Shown piece after piece: positions 7,056-14,505 of a stretch of DNA of 23,883 nt. The notes under the pieces were generated by a model that searched no databases, was not told the DNA's origin, and saw only the letters and a program-made list of their open reading frames with translations. The translations under genes and the position numbers were made by a program. This DNA comes from AG1 sp035559775 (GTDB taxonomy: Archaea; Thermoproteota; Thermoprotei_A; Sulfolobales; AG1): positions 1 through 23,883 of the forward strand of contig DATMAU010000047.1 in NCBI GenBank assembly GCA_035559775.1, given 5' to 3'. Position 1 is the first letter of the stretch. Each line of letters starts with the position of its first letter.

Positions 7056-8351
7056 CTAGAGGATCAGTTTCTCAGGATCTATATTTCTTCTAACAAGCCC
7101 AAACGTATCGCTCTTAATCCTTATACCGCCATAGAGTTCTGCTTCACCATATCCAAGGGCAAGGGCTGATGCTATCCTCCCTATAGCGTCTGCTTTCATT
7201 ATCCCGGAACCCGAGGTTCCTGCAACAACCTCTATATTCCCTACCATGAATATCACTGGCTGACCATCGATAGGATTCATATCGTAATAGCCTGCCCACA
7301 TTGCATCGGGATATGCTTGGGAGAACTGGGGTAGGTATTTGGTTAACACAGGATGTATTGAGTACCTATAGAAGCTCTCCTCAGCCTTTAACTCCTCTTC
7401 TAACCCATATCGTCTTCCTAGGTCGTCTGAGAGACCTATCCAGAAGCTCTTCTCCCCTATCTCCGGCTTTATATATACTCTTCGAGGTAGTATTGTGAAC
7501 GGGATCACGCTATACGCGTTATACCCCTTCGTATTAAGGAGATCTGAGAGCTCTTTTGTGCTAGCCCTTATAACAAAGATCTGTCTCTTTTTAGGATTAA
7601 CTATAGGGTCGATTCCTATGGGTTCTAAGAGCTCCCTAGTATATGCTCCTGCAGCAACAACTATGCTTCTAGCTTCTATATATCCTGAGGATGTCTCAAC
7701 ACCCTTAGCCTCTATATCCTGCCACGCGAACGGCTCGCCAGGTATTCCGAGGGGGTTCTTAGGACCTAGTACGATTCTCCTCACCTCAGTGTTATAAAGG
7801 ATCTCTCCGCCTAGCGATTTGAAAGCGTGTTCGTAGTACCTAACCAGAGAATCGGGGTCGAGGGTGCCAGCCTTTGGTATATATATCCCAGCCTCTATAT
7901 CTGGCAACCCCATCAAGCTAGCCTCAGGATCTCCTGACACGTCCACGTTGAAACCCTGGTTTCTCAGAGAATCCCTATCAATGATCCTATAGCTGCCTCC
8001 AAGCCTCTCAGCCTCGTCGAGGGCAGGCCTTAGACTCTTCAGCTCTTCAGCATCTACTAGGAAGAGATAGCCCAGGTACTTAATACCAAGATCCCATCCT
8101 ATGTTTTTCTCAACATACTCGAAATACTCTATAGAGCTTTTGGCCAGGATCATGTTTGTCTTCGAGCTGAAGAAGACCCTAAACATAGCGGCAGATCTAG
8201 ATGTATCCCCCATACCTGGCCCGGGGTTTTTCTCGACAACAACAACTCTCGAACCAGGGCTCGTGGATTTAATATGATAGGCTGTCGATAACCCAACTAC
8301 CCCAGCACCTATAATCAGGAAGTCTATGCCCGGCGATTTACGTCCCCTCAC
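7056..8351 (-). CDS. FAD-dependent oxidoreductase, DAO/sarcosine-oxidase family
   Basis: D-amino-acid-oxidase (DAO) superfamily flavoenzyme expected to oxidise an amine or amino acid; the substrate cannot be read from sequence. The N-terminus holds the dinucleotide-binding fold: IIGAGVVGLSTAYHI (GxGxxG at 15-20) with Glu40 ending strand 2 for the FAD ribose. Residues 47-60 (GDTSRSAAMFRVFF) resemble the flavin-contacting loop. The C-terminus has MNPIDGQPV and AGTSGSGIMKADAIGR, typical of the family. No signal peptide or membrane segment is seen, so it is probably cytoplasmic. It is 431 aa and starts with GTG. A TATA-like box at 8370-8379 predicts a leaderless transcript. It lies 36 bp downstream of the MDR-like gene on the same strand. 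Confidence 0.85.
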   Translation of the reverse strand: MRGRKSPGIDFLIIGAGVVGLSTAYHIKSTSPGSRVVVVEKNPGPGMGDTSRSAAMFRVFFSSKTNMILAKSSIEYFEYVEKNIGWDLGIKYLGYLFLVDAEELKSLRPALDEAERLGGSYRIIDRDSLRNQGFNVDVSGDPEASLMGLPDIEAGIYIPKAGTLDPDSLVRYYEHAFKSLGGEILYNTEVRRIVLGPKNPLGIPGEPFAWQDIEAKGVETSSGYIEARSIVVAAGAYTRELLEPIGIDPIVNPKKRQIFVIRASTKELSDLLNTKGYNAYSVIPFTILPRRVYIKPEIGEKSFWIGLSDDLGRRYGLEEELKAEESFYRYSIHPVLTKYLPQFSQAYPDAMWAGYYDMNPIDGQPVIFMVGNIEVVAGTSGSGIMKADAIGRIASALALGYGEAELYGGIRIKSDTFGLVRRNIDPEKLIL

Positions 8352-8369
8352 ATATCTATCCTGGGGCTC

Positions 8370-8379
8370 TTATATTGAT
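8370..8379 (-). promoter_or_regulatory. TATA-like box for the FAD oxidoreductase
   Basis: On the minus strand ATCAATATAAGAG is centred about 23 bp upstream of the GTG start at 8351, so transcription could begin at the start codon itself. It overlaps the short gap after the upstream gene. Confidence 0.4.
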
Positions 8380-8387
8380 ACAGATCC

Positions 8388-9236
8388 CTAGCTCTCGTTA
8401 TGGCTCGATAGTGAGAGGGCTAGGAAATCTGCTAGTAGTGGCGGTTCTTCATCAAACCCAGTCTCGAGGTATTTATAACCTTTAGCGGCTTTTCTGATCC
8501 TTCTAGCCAGGTTTATAGCTTTTACTCGTGGGTGTGAATAGCCCAGGGATCTTATTCTTATCCCGCTGCCCAGCGGTATTGATATCTCTTCGCCTGCTAG
8601 TAATGGGTGGTAATATATATTGATCCTGCCTTTGGAGGCAAGGGTCTTGAGAACTTTTTTCTCATCCTCATCAGCGATCCCAGCTATATATATGCTGCTA
8701 AAGATCCTCGAGGTAGCTGTATCACTACTAAGGCTTATTGTTTCGACACCCCTAAAGGTTCTCCCTATAGTTGCGCCCCTTACACCGATAGATTGTAGAA
8801 CGTATAGGGCTATATAGGCCTCAAAACCTCCCCCTATTACTAGGGGTGCAGGGCCCAGGATCCCGGAGTATCTGAGCGCTAGCTGTACCTCCATAGCTAT
8901 TATACCCTCAACCCCCTGGAGCTCGCCCCCCACCTCGACAACATCCCCAGGATCTCCCGGTGAGAACGAGCATACAGAGCCGTTAACAATCCTTGGCCTG
9001 TAGAACACCGATTTACCAACAAGCTCCTTACCACTACCGCTTGGAGCCTCTATAACCCTCCCGATAGCTGTTACAAAAGATCTCTTAATAGCTGTGCATA
9101 GATCCCCTGTCCCCATTGATGAGATGCCTAGGGCGAGGTTTTTTATGAGAATCATTCCCCAGCCTACATCTATAGCATCCTCTCTTGAATATACCATCCT
9201 GGAGTTGTCACATCTAACGCATAGCAAGAACCCCAC
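8388..9236 (-). CDS. Degenerate alcohol-dehydrogenase-like (MDR superfamily) protein
   Basis: Weakly recognisable medium-chain dehydrogenase/reductase. Residues 25-50 (MILIKNLALGISSMGTGD) align with the GroES-like core 'V.V....GI..TD'. Residues 55-110 resemble 'G.V.E......VG..V...P'. Residues about 132-150 (PLVIGGGFEAYIALYVLQSIG) look like the Rossmann nucleotide loop. The catalytic zinc ligands (Cys after GI, GHE His/Glu) and the four-Cys structural zinc lobe are missing, so it may be a non-zinc reductase or non-catalytic. It starts with GTG at 9236, and a TATA-like GAATTAAAT (9261-9269) about 28 bp upstream suggests a leaderless message. It is 282 aa, short for MDR (about 330-350). Assignment is inference. 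Confidence 0.5.
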   Translation of the reverse strand: MGFLLCVRCDNSRMVYSREDAIDVGWGMILIKNLALGISSMGTGDLCTAIKRSFVTAIGRVIEAPSGSGKELVGKSVFYRPRIVNGSVCSFSPGDPGDVVEVGGELQGVEGIIAMEVQLALRYSGILGPAPLVIGGGFEAYIALYVLQSIGVRGATIGRTFRGVETISLSSDTATSRIFSSIYIAGIADEDEKKVLKTLASKGRINIYYHPLLAGEEISIPLGSGIRIRSLGYSHPRVKAINLARRIRKAAKGYKYLETGFDEEPPLLADFLALSLSSHNES

Positions 9237-9598
9237 CTATGTGTTTCTCATCACTGTCACATTTAATTCTCAATCATTATATTAGGATATCCCGGCCAGT
9301 AATTACCTCTGTGGATCTGGGCTGTATCTCTATTATTAGGGAGGGTTTCGGATATGTTTTTGATCTACATGGTTTTTAATCGATCTGCCTAGCTCTTCCC
9401 ATGACTACCTCTCATCAAGGGATCGCGCGGATCTGATCCGGCTTCCTGCATCTAAAGGTTTATAATTATTATTACTTCTCTACACTAATTGTTATACTTT
9501 GTTTTGGCATTCAGCTAGCCTGCCCTTATATGCGGGGCCGGCCGGGTTTGGTATGATCATGTACCAAAGTTTTCCTCTAAGTCCGAGGCTATGTAGAG
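9237..9598. other. Intergenic region between divergent MDR-like and XPB genes
   Basis: No gene is seen in these 362 bases. Minus-strand TATA-like GAATTAAAT (9261-9269) serves the MDR-like gene. On the plus strand, GGTTTATAAT (9458-9467) and CTTATATG (about 9524-9531) could serve XPB. A hairpin with arms TTTGGTA (9547-9553) and TACCAAA (9562-9568) lies near the expected XPB transcript start. Confidence 0.5.
9524..9568 (+). promoter_or_regulatory. XPB promoter with hairpin or operator at the expected start site
   Basis: A TATA-like box (about 9524-9531) is followed about 25 bp later by the inverted repeat TTTGGTA/TACCAAA (9547-9568) with TGATCATG between the arms. The repeat would overlap the transcript start and could be a repressor site or a leader hairpin. 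The remaining leader to 9599 is about 45 nt. Confidence 0.4.
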
Positions 9599-11320
9599 GT
9601 GGTTTTGAAGAGCCTGGGCTTTTATTTTAATCATTCCGAGACAATATTATCTTTAGGCTTGGAGCGTCTCTTGGGCGAGGGTAAGAGACCAATTATACAT
9701 GTTAGGAGGTGGCTTGGTGATGAGGAGTTTAGAGAGTTGCTTGAGATAGCCGATTATCTTGGTAGAAGTCCCTCAAGCGGTTCTCTATTCGCTATAAATC
9801 CCTCTAAGATCATTGAGAAGGGCTATGATGAGGAGTATGTTGGAGAGGTTGTGAAAAAGGCAAGCCCCGGCATATCTGAGAAAGAGCTTGAAGAGATCAT
9901 GGGGTATGTGAGGGAGAAGATCTCTGGGTCTCATCCAAAGGCTATCCTTAGAAGCCAGGGGTCGAGGCTTGTTATAGAGCCCAGGGGCTTTCTAGGTAGC
10001 TATATTGAGGATATAAGGGGGCTTTTAAGGTATGATAGATCTGGTAAGGTTTTCGTAACATACCCAGCATATTATGTTAAGGTTAAGGAGCATCTGGTCT
10101 CGAGGGGCGTGAGGGTTGAGGATAGAACAGGGTTCTCGATGGATAGATATCTCCCTATAAAGCCTACAATATCGGTGAAGCTGAGGGAGTATCAGGAGGA
10201 GGCTATCTCGGCATGGGTTGCTAATAACTATAGAGGGATCGTATCTCTCCCCACAGGCTCTGGAAAGACTGTGGTTGGTGTTGCGGCCGTTGCTAGAAAG
10301 CCCGTATGGGTTCTTGTGGTAGCCTATACCAGGGAGCAGATGCTCCAATGGAGGGATCATTTTATACGCATGGCATCGATCCGTCCGGAGCATGTTGGGC
10401 TATACTATTCGGATGAGAAGAGAATAGCCCCGATAACAATAGCCACTTACCAGACAGCCTTCAGGCATATAGATAAGCTGTACCCATACTTCCCAATGGT
10501 CATTATAGATGAGGTTCACCACCTACCAGCGGATAAGTTCAGAGCTATAGCCCTCGGCATGTTCTCACCATACAGGCTTGGCTTATCAGCAACAGTCACC
10601 AGAGAGGATGGGAGGCATGAGGAGCTCTTCCCACTAATGGGGGGTGTGGTTTATCACAAAAGCCCCCAGGAGCTCATAGAGGCTGGCTATCTATCCCCAT
10701 ATAGGATCGAGATCGTTAAAGTGGATCTAACGCCTGAGGAGAAAAAGAGGTTTGAAGAGCTTAGAAAGAAGTATAGAGAGCTGTCGAGGGGCATGGAGTT
10801 CGAGGATCTTTTAAAAGCTGCTAAAAGCGGCGATCATACGGCGGTCGAGGCCCTTAAGGTTAGGAGCGAGCTGAGACAGTTGATACATAATGCTAAGAGG
10901 AAGTTGGAGAAGGTGAAAGAGATCGTTTCCAGGGAGAAGGAGAAAGGATCAAAGATCCTGATTTTCACACAATACATAGACCAGGCTGAGGAGATAGGGA
11001 AAGAGCTCAAAGCCCCCGTAGTTACGGGCGAGACAGAGAAGAAGGTTAGGGAGAGGAATTTCCAGCTATTCAGAGAAGGCTTGGAGAGGGTTCTCGTACT
11101 AACAACAGTGGGTGACGAGGGTATAGATATACCCGACGCCAATGTGGGGATAATAGTAGCTGGTACAGGGTCTAAGAGGCAGTTCATCCAAAGGCTAGGG
11201 AGGCTCCTAAGACCTAAAGAAGGTAAGGAGGCTGTTCTCTACGAGATCGTAACCAGGGGAACTCCGGAGGAGTTCGAATCTAGAAGGAGGAGGGAGGCGC
11301 TCGAGGATAATTCTATGTAG
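9599..11320 (+). CDS. xpb: XPB/Rad25-family DNA helicase
   Basis: Superfamily 2 ATP-dependent 3'-5' helicase/translocase, the archaeal relative of the TFIIH subunit XPB, linked to repair and promoter opening. Motifs in order: Q-like LREYQEEAI (196-204), Walker A LPTGSGKT (217-224), IIDEVHH (DEVH 304-307), LSAT (329-332), and directly after it the XPB-specific RED motif (335-337). Motif VI is QRLGRLLRP near residue 537. Between the two helicase lobes (about 380-440) a charged helical segment corresponds to the thumb. GTG 9599 is used; TTG 9605 with GAGGTGG upstream is an alternative. Length is 573 aa. The Bax1 nuclease that often accompanies archaeal XPB is not adjacent. Confidence 0.92.
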   Translation: MVLKSLGFYFNHSETILSLGLERLLGEGKRPIIHVRRWLGDEEFRELLEIADYLGRSPSSGSLFAINPSKIIEKGYDEEYVGEVVKKASPGISEKELEEIMGYVREKISGSHPKAILRSQGSRLVIEPRGFLGSYIEDIRGLLRYDRSGKVFVTYPAYYVKVKEHLVSRGVRVEDRTGFSMDRYLPIKPTISVKLREYQEEAISAWVANNYRGIVSLPTGSGKTVVGVAAVARKPVWVLVVAYTREQMLQWRDHFIRMASIRPEHVGLYYSDEKRIAPITIATYQTAFRHIDKLYPYFPMVIIDEVHHLPADKFRAIALGMFSPYRLGLSATVTREDGRHEELFPLMGGVVYHKSPQELIEAGYLSPYRIEIVKVDLTPEEKKRFEELRKKYRELSRGMEFEDLLKAAKSGDHTAVEALKVRSELRQLIHNAKRKLEKVKEIVSREKEKGSKILIFTQYIDQAEEIGKELKAPVVTGETEKKVRERNFQLFREGLERVLVLTTVGDEGIDIPDANVGIIVAGTGSKRQFIQRLGRLLRPKEGKEAVLYEIVTRGTPEEFESRRRREALEDNSM

Positions 11321-11491
11321 TTGAAAAATATTTATACAATACCCCGATTCTTTGTATTTAATTCAGTAATATATTTTGTGGCAGAGGTTATTCGATATCC
11401 AGTAATATCCCGGTCATCGTTATCAAGGAGACGCCTGTTTGATGAAATATAAATACAAGTTCTATGAGTTAATTCATATTAACCTTTAACC

Positions 11492-11500
11492 GTTATAAAT
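11492..11500 (+). promoter_or_regulatory. TATA box of cdc48
   Basis: GTTATAAAT is centred about 28 bp upstream of ATG 11525, so the message probably starts at that codon. This decides the start against the in-frame ATG at 11501, which would lie upstream of the predicted transcript. Confidence 0.6.
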
Positions 11501-11524
11501 ATGAGAGAGTGGAGAAGTGGTAGC

Positions 11525-13810
11525 ATGAGTGGAGTTGAAAAGACACCTGGGCCCGGGGCACCAGATTCTCCCCCCGAAGGGAGCTCTGGGGAGGCTGGTA
11601 GTCAGGGTCCAGGGGTTAGGAGGAGGAAAGAGGCCTATCTAAGGGTTGCTGAGCTTAAGGTTAAGGATAACAGCAAGATTAAGGTTAAGATCGATATTAG
11701 CGTGATGAAAGAGCTTGGGATAAACCCTGGAGAGGTAGTGGAGATCGAGGGGAGGAAGAAGACAGCAGCCATAGCGTGGCCTAGCTATGGTGAGGATGAG
11801 CCAGATGTTATAAGAATGGATGCTGTTGTTAGAAAGAACGCTGGGATCTCGATCGGGGATAGAGTTATTATTAGGAGAGCCTCTCCAAAAAACGCACAGG
11901 CTGTAAAGATCGGTCCTGCGCAGAGTAATGTTACATTCACAAGTATAGAGCCCAGCTTTGTCAACTATGTTAAGAAGAGGCTTGAGGAGACCCCTGTCGT
12001 CGAGGGCGATATAGTCTATGTCCCCCTGCTTGGACAGCCAATGCCCTTCGTAGTGATCCAGACGAGGCCTCCTGGTGTTGTTATAATAACTAAGGATACA
12101 GTGTTACAGATACTAGACAGGCCTGTTAGTAACATCAAGGTTGCCAGGGTTACCTACGATGATATAGGTGGTTTGGGTAATATTATAGAGAAAGTGAGAG
12201 AGCTTGTCGAGCTACCCCTAAAACACCCAGAGATCTTTAGGAGGCTTGGTATTGAGCCTCCTAAGGGTATTCTTCTCTACGGGCCTCCTGGTGTTGGTAA
12301 AACACTGCTTGCAAAGGCTATAGCTAACGAGGCTAACGCCCATTTCATAGCTATAAATGGTCCTGAGATTATGAGCAAGTTCTATGGTGAGAGTGAGCAG
12401 AGGTTGAGAGAGATCTTTGAAGAGGCTCAGAAGAATGCTCCAGCAATAATCTTCATAGACGAGATAGACGCAATAGCCCCGAAGAGAGATGAGGTTATGG
12501 GGGAGGTTGAGAGGAGAGTCGTAGCACAGCTCCTAACGCTAATGGACGGTCTTAAGGGTAGGGGTGATGTGATCGTTATCGGGGCTACTAACAGGCCCCA
12601 TGCTGTCGACCCAGCACTAAGGAGGCCTGGTAGGTTTGATAGAGAGATAGAGATACCTCTCCCAGATAAGCAGGGTAGGTATGAGATACTCGCAATACAT
12701 ACTAGGAACATGCCTCTAGCCGAGGATGTGGATCTCAGGAAGATTGCGGAGATAACCCACGGTTATACAGGAGCCGACCTAGCAGCACTTGTTAAAGAAG
12801 CTGCTCTCCATGCTCTGAGGAGATATCTGCCTAAGATAGATTGGCAGAGCGATACAATAGATCCTGAGATCCTCGAGTCCATGTATGTAACGCAACAGGA
12901 CTTCATGCAGGCTTTCAAAGAAATAATACCCAGTGGTTTCAGAGAGGTCTATGTAGAGATCCCGGAGGTTAGGTGGAGCGATATAGGCGGGTTAGAGGAG
13001 GTTAAGCAGGAGCTGAGAGAGGCTGTAGAATGGCCCCTGAGATACCCAGACTCTTTCAGGAGGCTTGGTATTGAGCCTCCTAAGGGTATTCTTCTCTACG
13101 GGCCTCCTGGTGTTGGTAAAACACTGCTTGCAAAGGCGGTTGCTACTGAGAGTGGTGCTAACTTCATATCGGTGAGAGGACCGGAGATCCTTAGCAAATG
13201 GGTTGGTGAGAGTGAGAAGGCTATAAGGGAGATCTTTAGAAAGGCAAGGATCTATGCTCCCACAGTGATCCTTTTCGACGAGATAGACTCTATAGTACCT
13301 CATAGAGGCTCCATCGATGAGGGGACAAGGGTTACCGAGAGGATTGTTAGCCAGCTATTAACAGAGATAGATGGTATTGAGAAGCTCAACAACGTCGTAG
13401 TTATAGGTGCTACTAACAGGCCTGATCTGATAGACCCAGCTCTTCTCAGGCCTGGGAGGCTTGATAAGATTATATATGTCCCGCCGCCTGACTATAAATC
13501 AAGGTTAGAGATCCTTAAGGTCCATACTAGGAAGATGCCATTAGCCGAAGATGTTGATCTAGAGTATATAGCGAGATCCACTGAAGGTTATACAGGAGCC
13601 GATATTGCCGCAATGGTTAGGGAGGCTGCTCTCTACGCATTGAGAGAGGATCTCTCAGCCTCAAGGGTCTATATGAGGCACTTCATCCACGCAATGTCGA
13701 AGATCAGGCCAACGCTCTCCGACGACATGGTCAGATTCTATGAGGGTTGGAGAGAGAGGTTTAAGCAGAGGCTTCCAAAACAGGTTATGACGCCACCGAT
13801 ATATGCTTAA
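11525..13810 (+). CDS. cdc48: Cdc48/VAT-type AAA ATPase (p97 homologue)
   Basis: Hexameric double-ring unfoldase that feeds substrates to the proteasome or extracts them from complexes. After a flexible Gly/Pro/acidic tail (1-30), the N-domain (about 35-205) holds the double-psi barrel (IDISVMKELGINPGEVVEIEG). Both AAA rings are intact. D1 has GPPGVGKT near 253-260, then FIDEIDAIAPKR. D2 has GPPGVGKT near 526-533, then FDEIDSIVPHRG. Each is followed by GATNRP and RPGR arginine fingers. The protein ends in Ile-Tyr-Ala, matching the HbYX proteasome-docking motif. Length is 761 aa from ATG 11525. An 80-bp stretch is identical in D1 and D2 (see findings). Confidence 0.96.
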   Translation: MSGVEKTPGPGAPDSPPEGSSGEAGSQGPGVRRRKEAYLRVAELKVKDNSKIKVKIDISVMKELGINPGEVVEIEGRKKTAAIAWPSYGEDEPDVIRMDAVVRKNAGISIGDRVIIRRASPKNAQAVKIGPAQSNVTFTSIEPSFVNYVKKRLEETPVVEGDIVYVPLLGQPMPFVVIQTRPPGVVIITKDTVLQILDRPVSNIKVARVTYDDIGGLGNIIEKVRELVELPLKHPEIFRRLGIEPPKGILLYGPPGVGKTLLAKAIANEANAHFIAINGPEIMSKFYGESEQRLREIFEEAQKNAPAIIFIDEIDAIAPKRDEVMGEVERRVVAQLLTLMDGLKGRGDVIVIGATNRPHAVDPALRRPGRFDREIEIPLPDKQGRYEILAIHTRNMPLAEDVDLRKIAEITHGYTGADLAALVKEAALHALRRYLPKIDWQSDTIDPEILESMYVTQQDFMQAFKEIIPSGFREVYVEIPEVRWSDIGGLEEVKQELREAVEWPLRYPDSFRRLGIEPPKGILLYGPPGVGKTLLAKAVATESGANFISVRGPEILSKWVGESEKAIREIFRKARIYAPTVILFDEIDSIVPHRGSIDEGTRVTERIVSQLLTEIDGIEKLNNVVVIGATNRPDLIDPALLRPGRLDKIIYVPPPDYKSRLEILKVHTRKMPLAEDVDLEYIARSTEGYTGADIAAMVREAALYALREDLSASRVYMRHFIHAMSKIRPTLSDDMVRFYEGWRERFKQRLPKQVMTPPIYA

Positions 13811-13829
13811 ACAACACACTTTGTTGTTT
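13809..13829 (+). terminator. Inverted repeat directly after cdc48
   Basis: A perfect 8-bp inverted repeat AAACAACA (13809-13816) / TGTTGTTT (13822-13829) overlaps the cdc48 stop codon. It could be a terminator hairpin or an operator for the small gene downstream. No long T-run follows, so termination is uncertain. Confidence 0.3.
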
Positions 13830-13862
13830 GGTAAGTAATAGGACTCCACGGTGGGGTCTTTG

Positions 13863-14105
13863 GTGTTCTCAAAACACCTTGCCGCTAGAAGGGCTATAGA
13901 GCTCCTGTTAGAGAGGGGAGGAGCTATGAAGGATAGAGAGCTGTATGAGCATCTGAGGAAAAGCTATGATATGTCTTATAAGGAGTTCATATCACTCCTA
14001 CTATACCTCGAGATAAACGGCTTTATCAACGTCGAAAGCATAGGCGATGATACAAAGGCTGTTAACCTCAACTATAAAAGAATAGGAGCAGGGCTTGAGA
14101 AATAA
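13863..14105 (+). CDS. Small winged-helix-like protein downstream of cdc48
   Basis: About 80 residues, mostly helical and charged: KHLAARRAIELLLERGGAMKDRELYEHL, then a second helix pair YKEFISLLLYLEINGFINVESI and a short strand region. The order helix-helix-recognition-like helix-wing suggests a winged helix-turn-helix DNA- or protein-binding domain. I do not recognise the family. GTG 13863 is preferred because GGTGGGG (13850-13856) precedes it by about 6 bases; GTG 13851 and TTG 13860 are alternatives. It lies 52 bp after cdc48 and may be cotranscribed. Confidence 0.65.
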   Translation: MFSKHLAARRAIELLLERGGAMKDRELYEHLRKSYDMSYKEFISLLLYLEINGFINVESIGDDTKAVNLNYKRIGAGLEK

Positions 14106-14505
14106 GCCTCCAGAGTTAAACAGATGCTTGATAGCTCTTGCTCCATATTTATTGGCTCTATCTTGCCTCTAGAGATCGCTTTTTACTATAGCCAGAGCCT
14201 GGATCGTGGTATGACTACTGAGGTTTAGTGAGATCTGGTTAATTGTTTACTAGCTATGTAACAGGTTCTCTGAGGTAAAAGTTTCCAGCTTCTAAGTATA
14301 GATGACGCTTCCACATCTATGGCTGAAAAGCTATTAGAGCTGGGGGCTATGGTTCCTAGTGTAAAACCTGTAGGGCAGTTCTAGTGATTATTAACTAGAT
14401 CTCTATGGCTCGTCTGACCGCTTCTAATCAACCTTCTATTCATCTATAAGAACAATAAAGATCTAGAGGTATTGTAAAGATATATCTTAACTATAATAAA
14501 ACACT
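14106..14505. other. 400-bp gap between the winged-helix gene and the M14 peptidase
   Basis: No complete gene is seen. About 14286-14383 contains a short open stretch reading SIDDASTSMAEKLLELGAMV and ending PVGQF before a stop; upstream it is closed by a TGA. This may be the tail of a decayed gene. At the right end, TATA-like boxes near 14479-14486 and 14491-14499 precede the peptidase gene. Confidence 0.4.
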
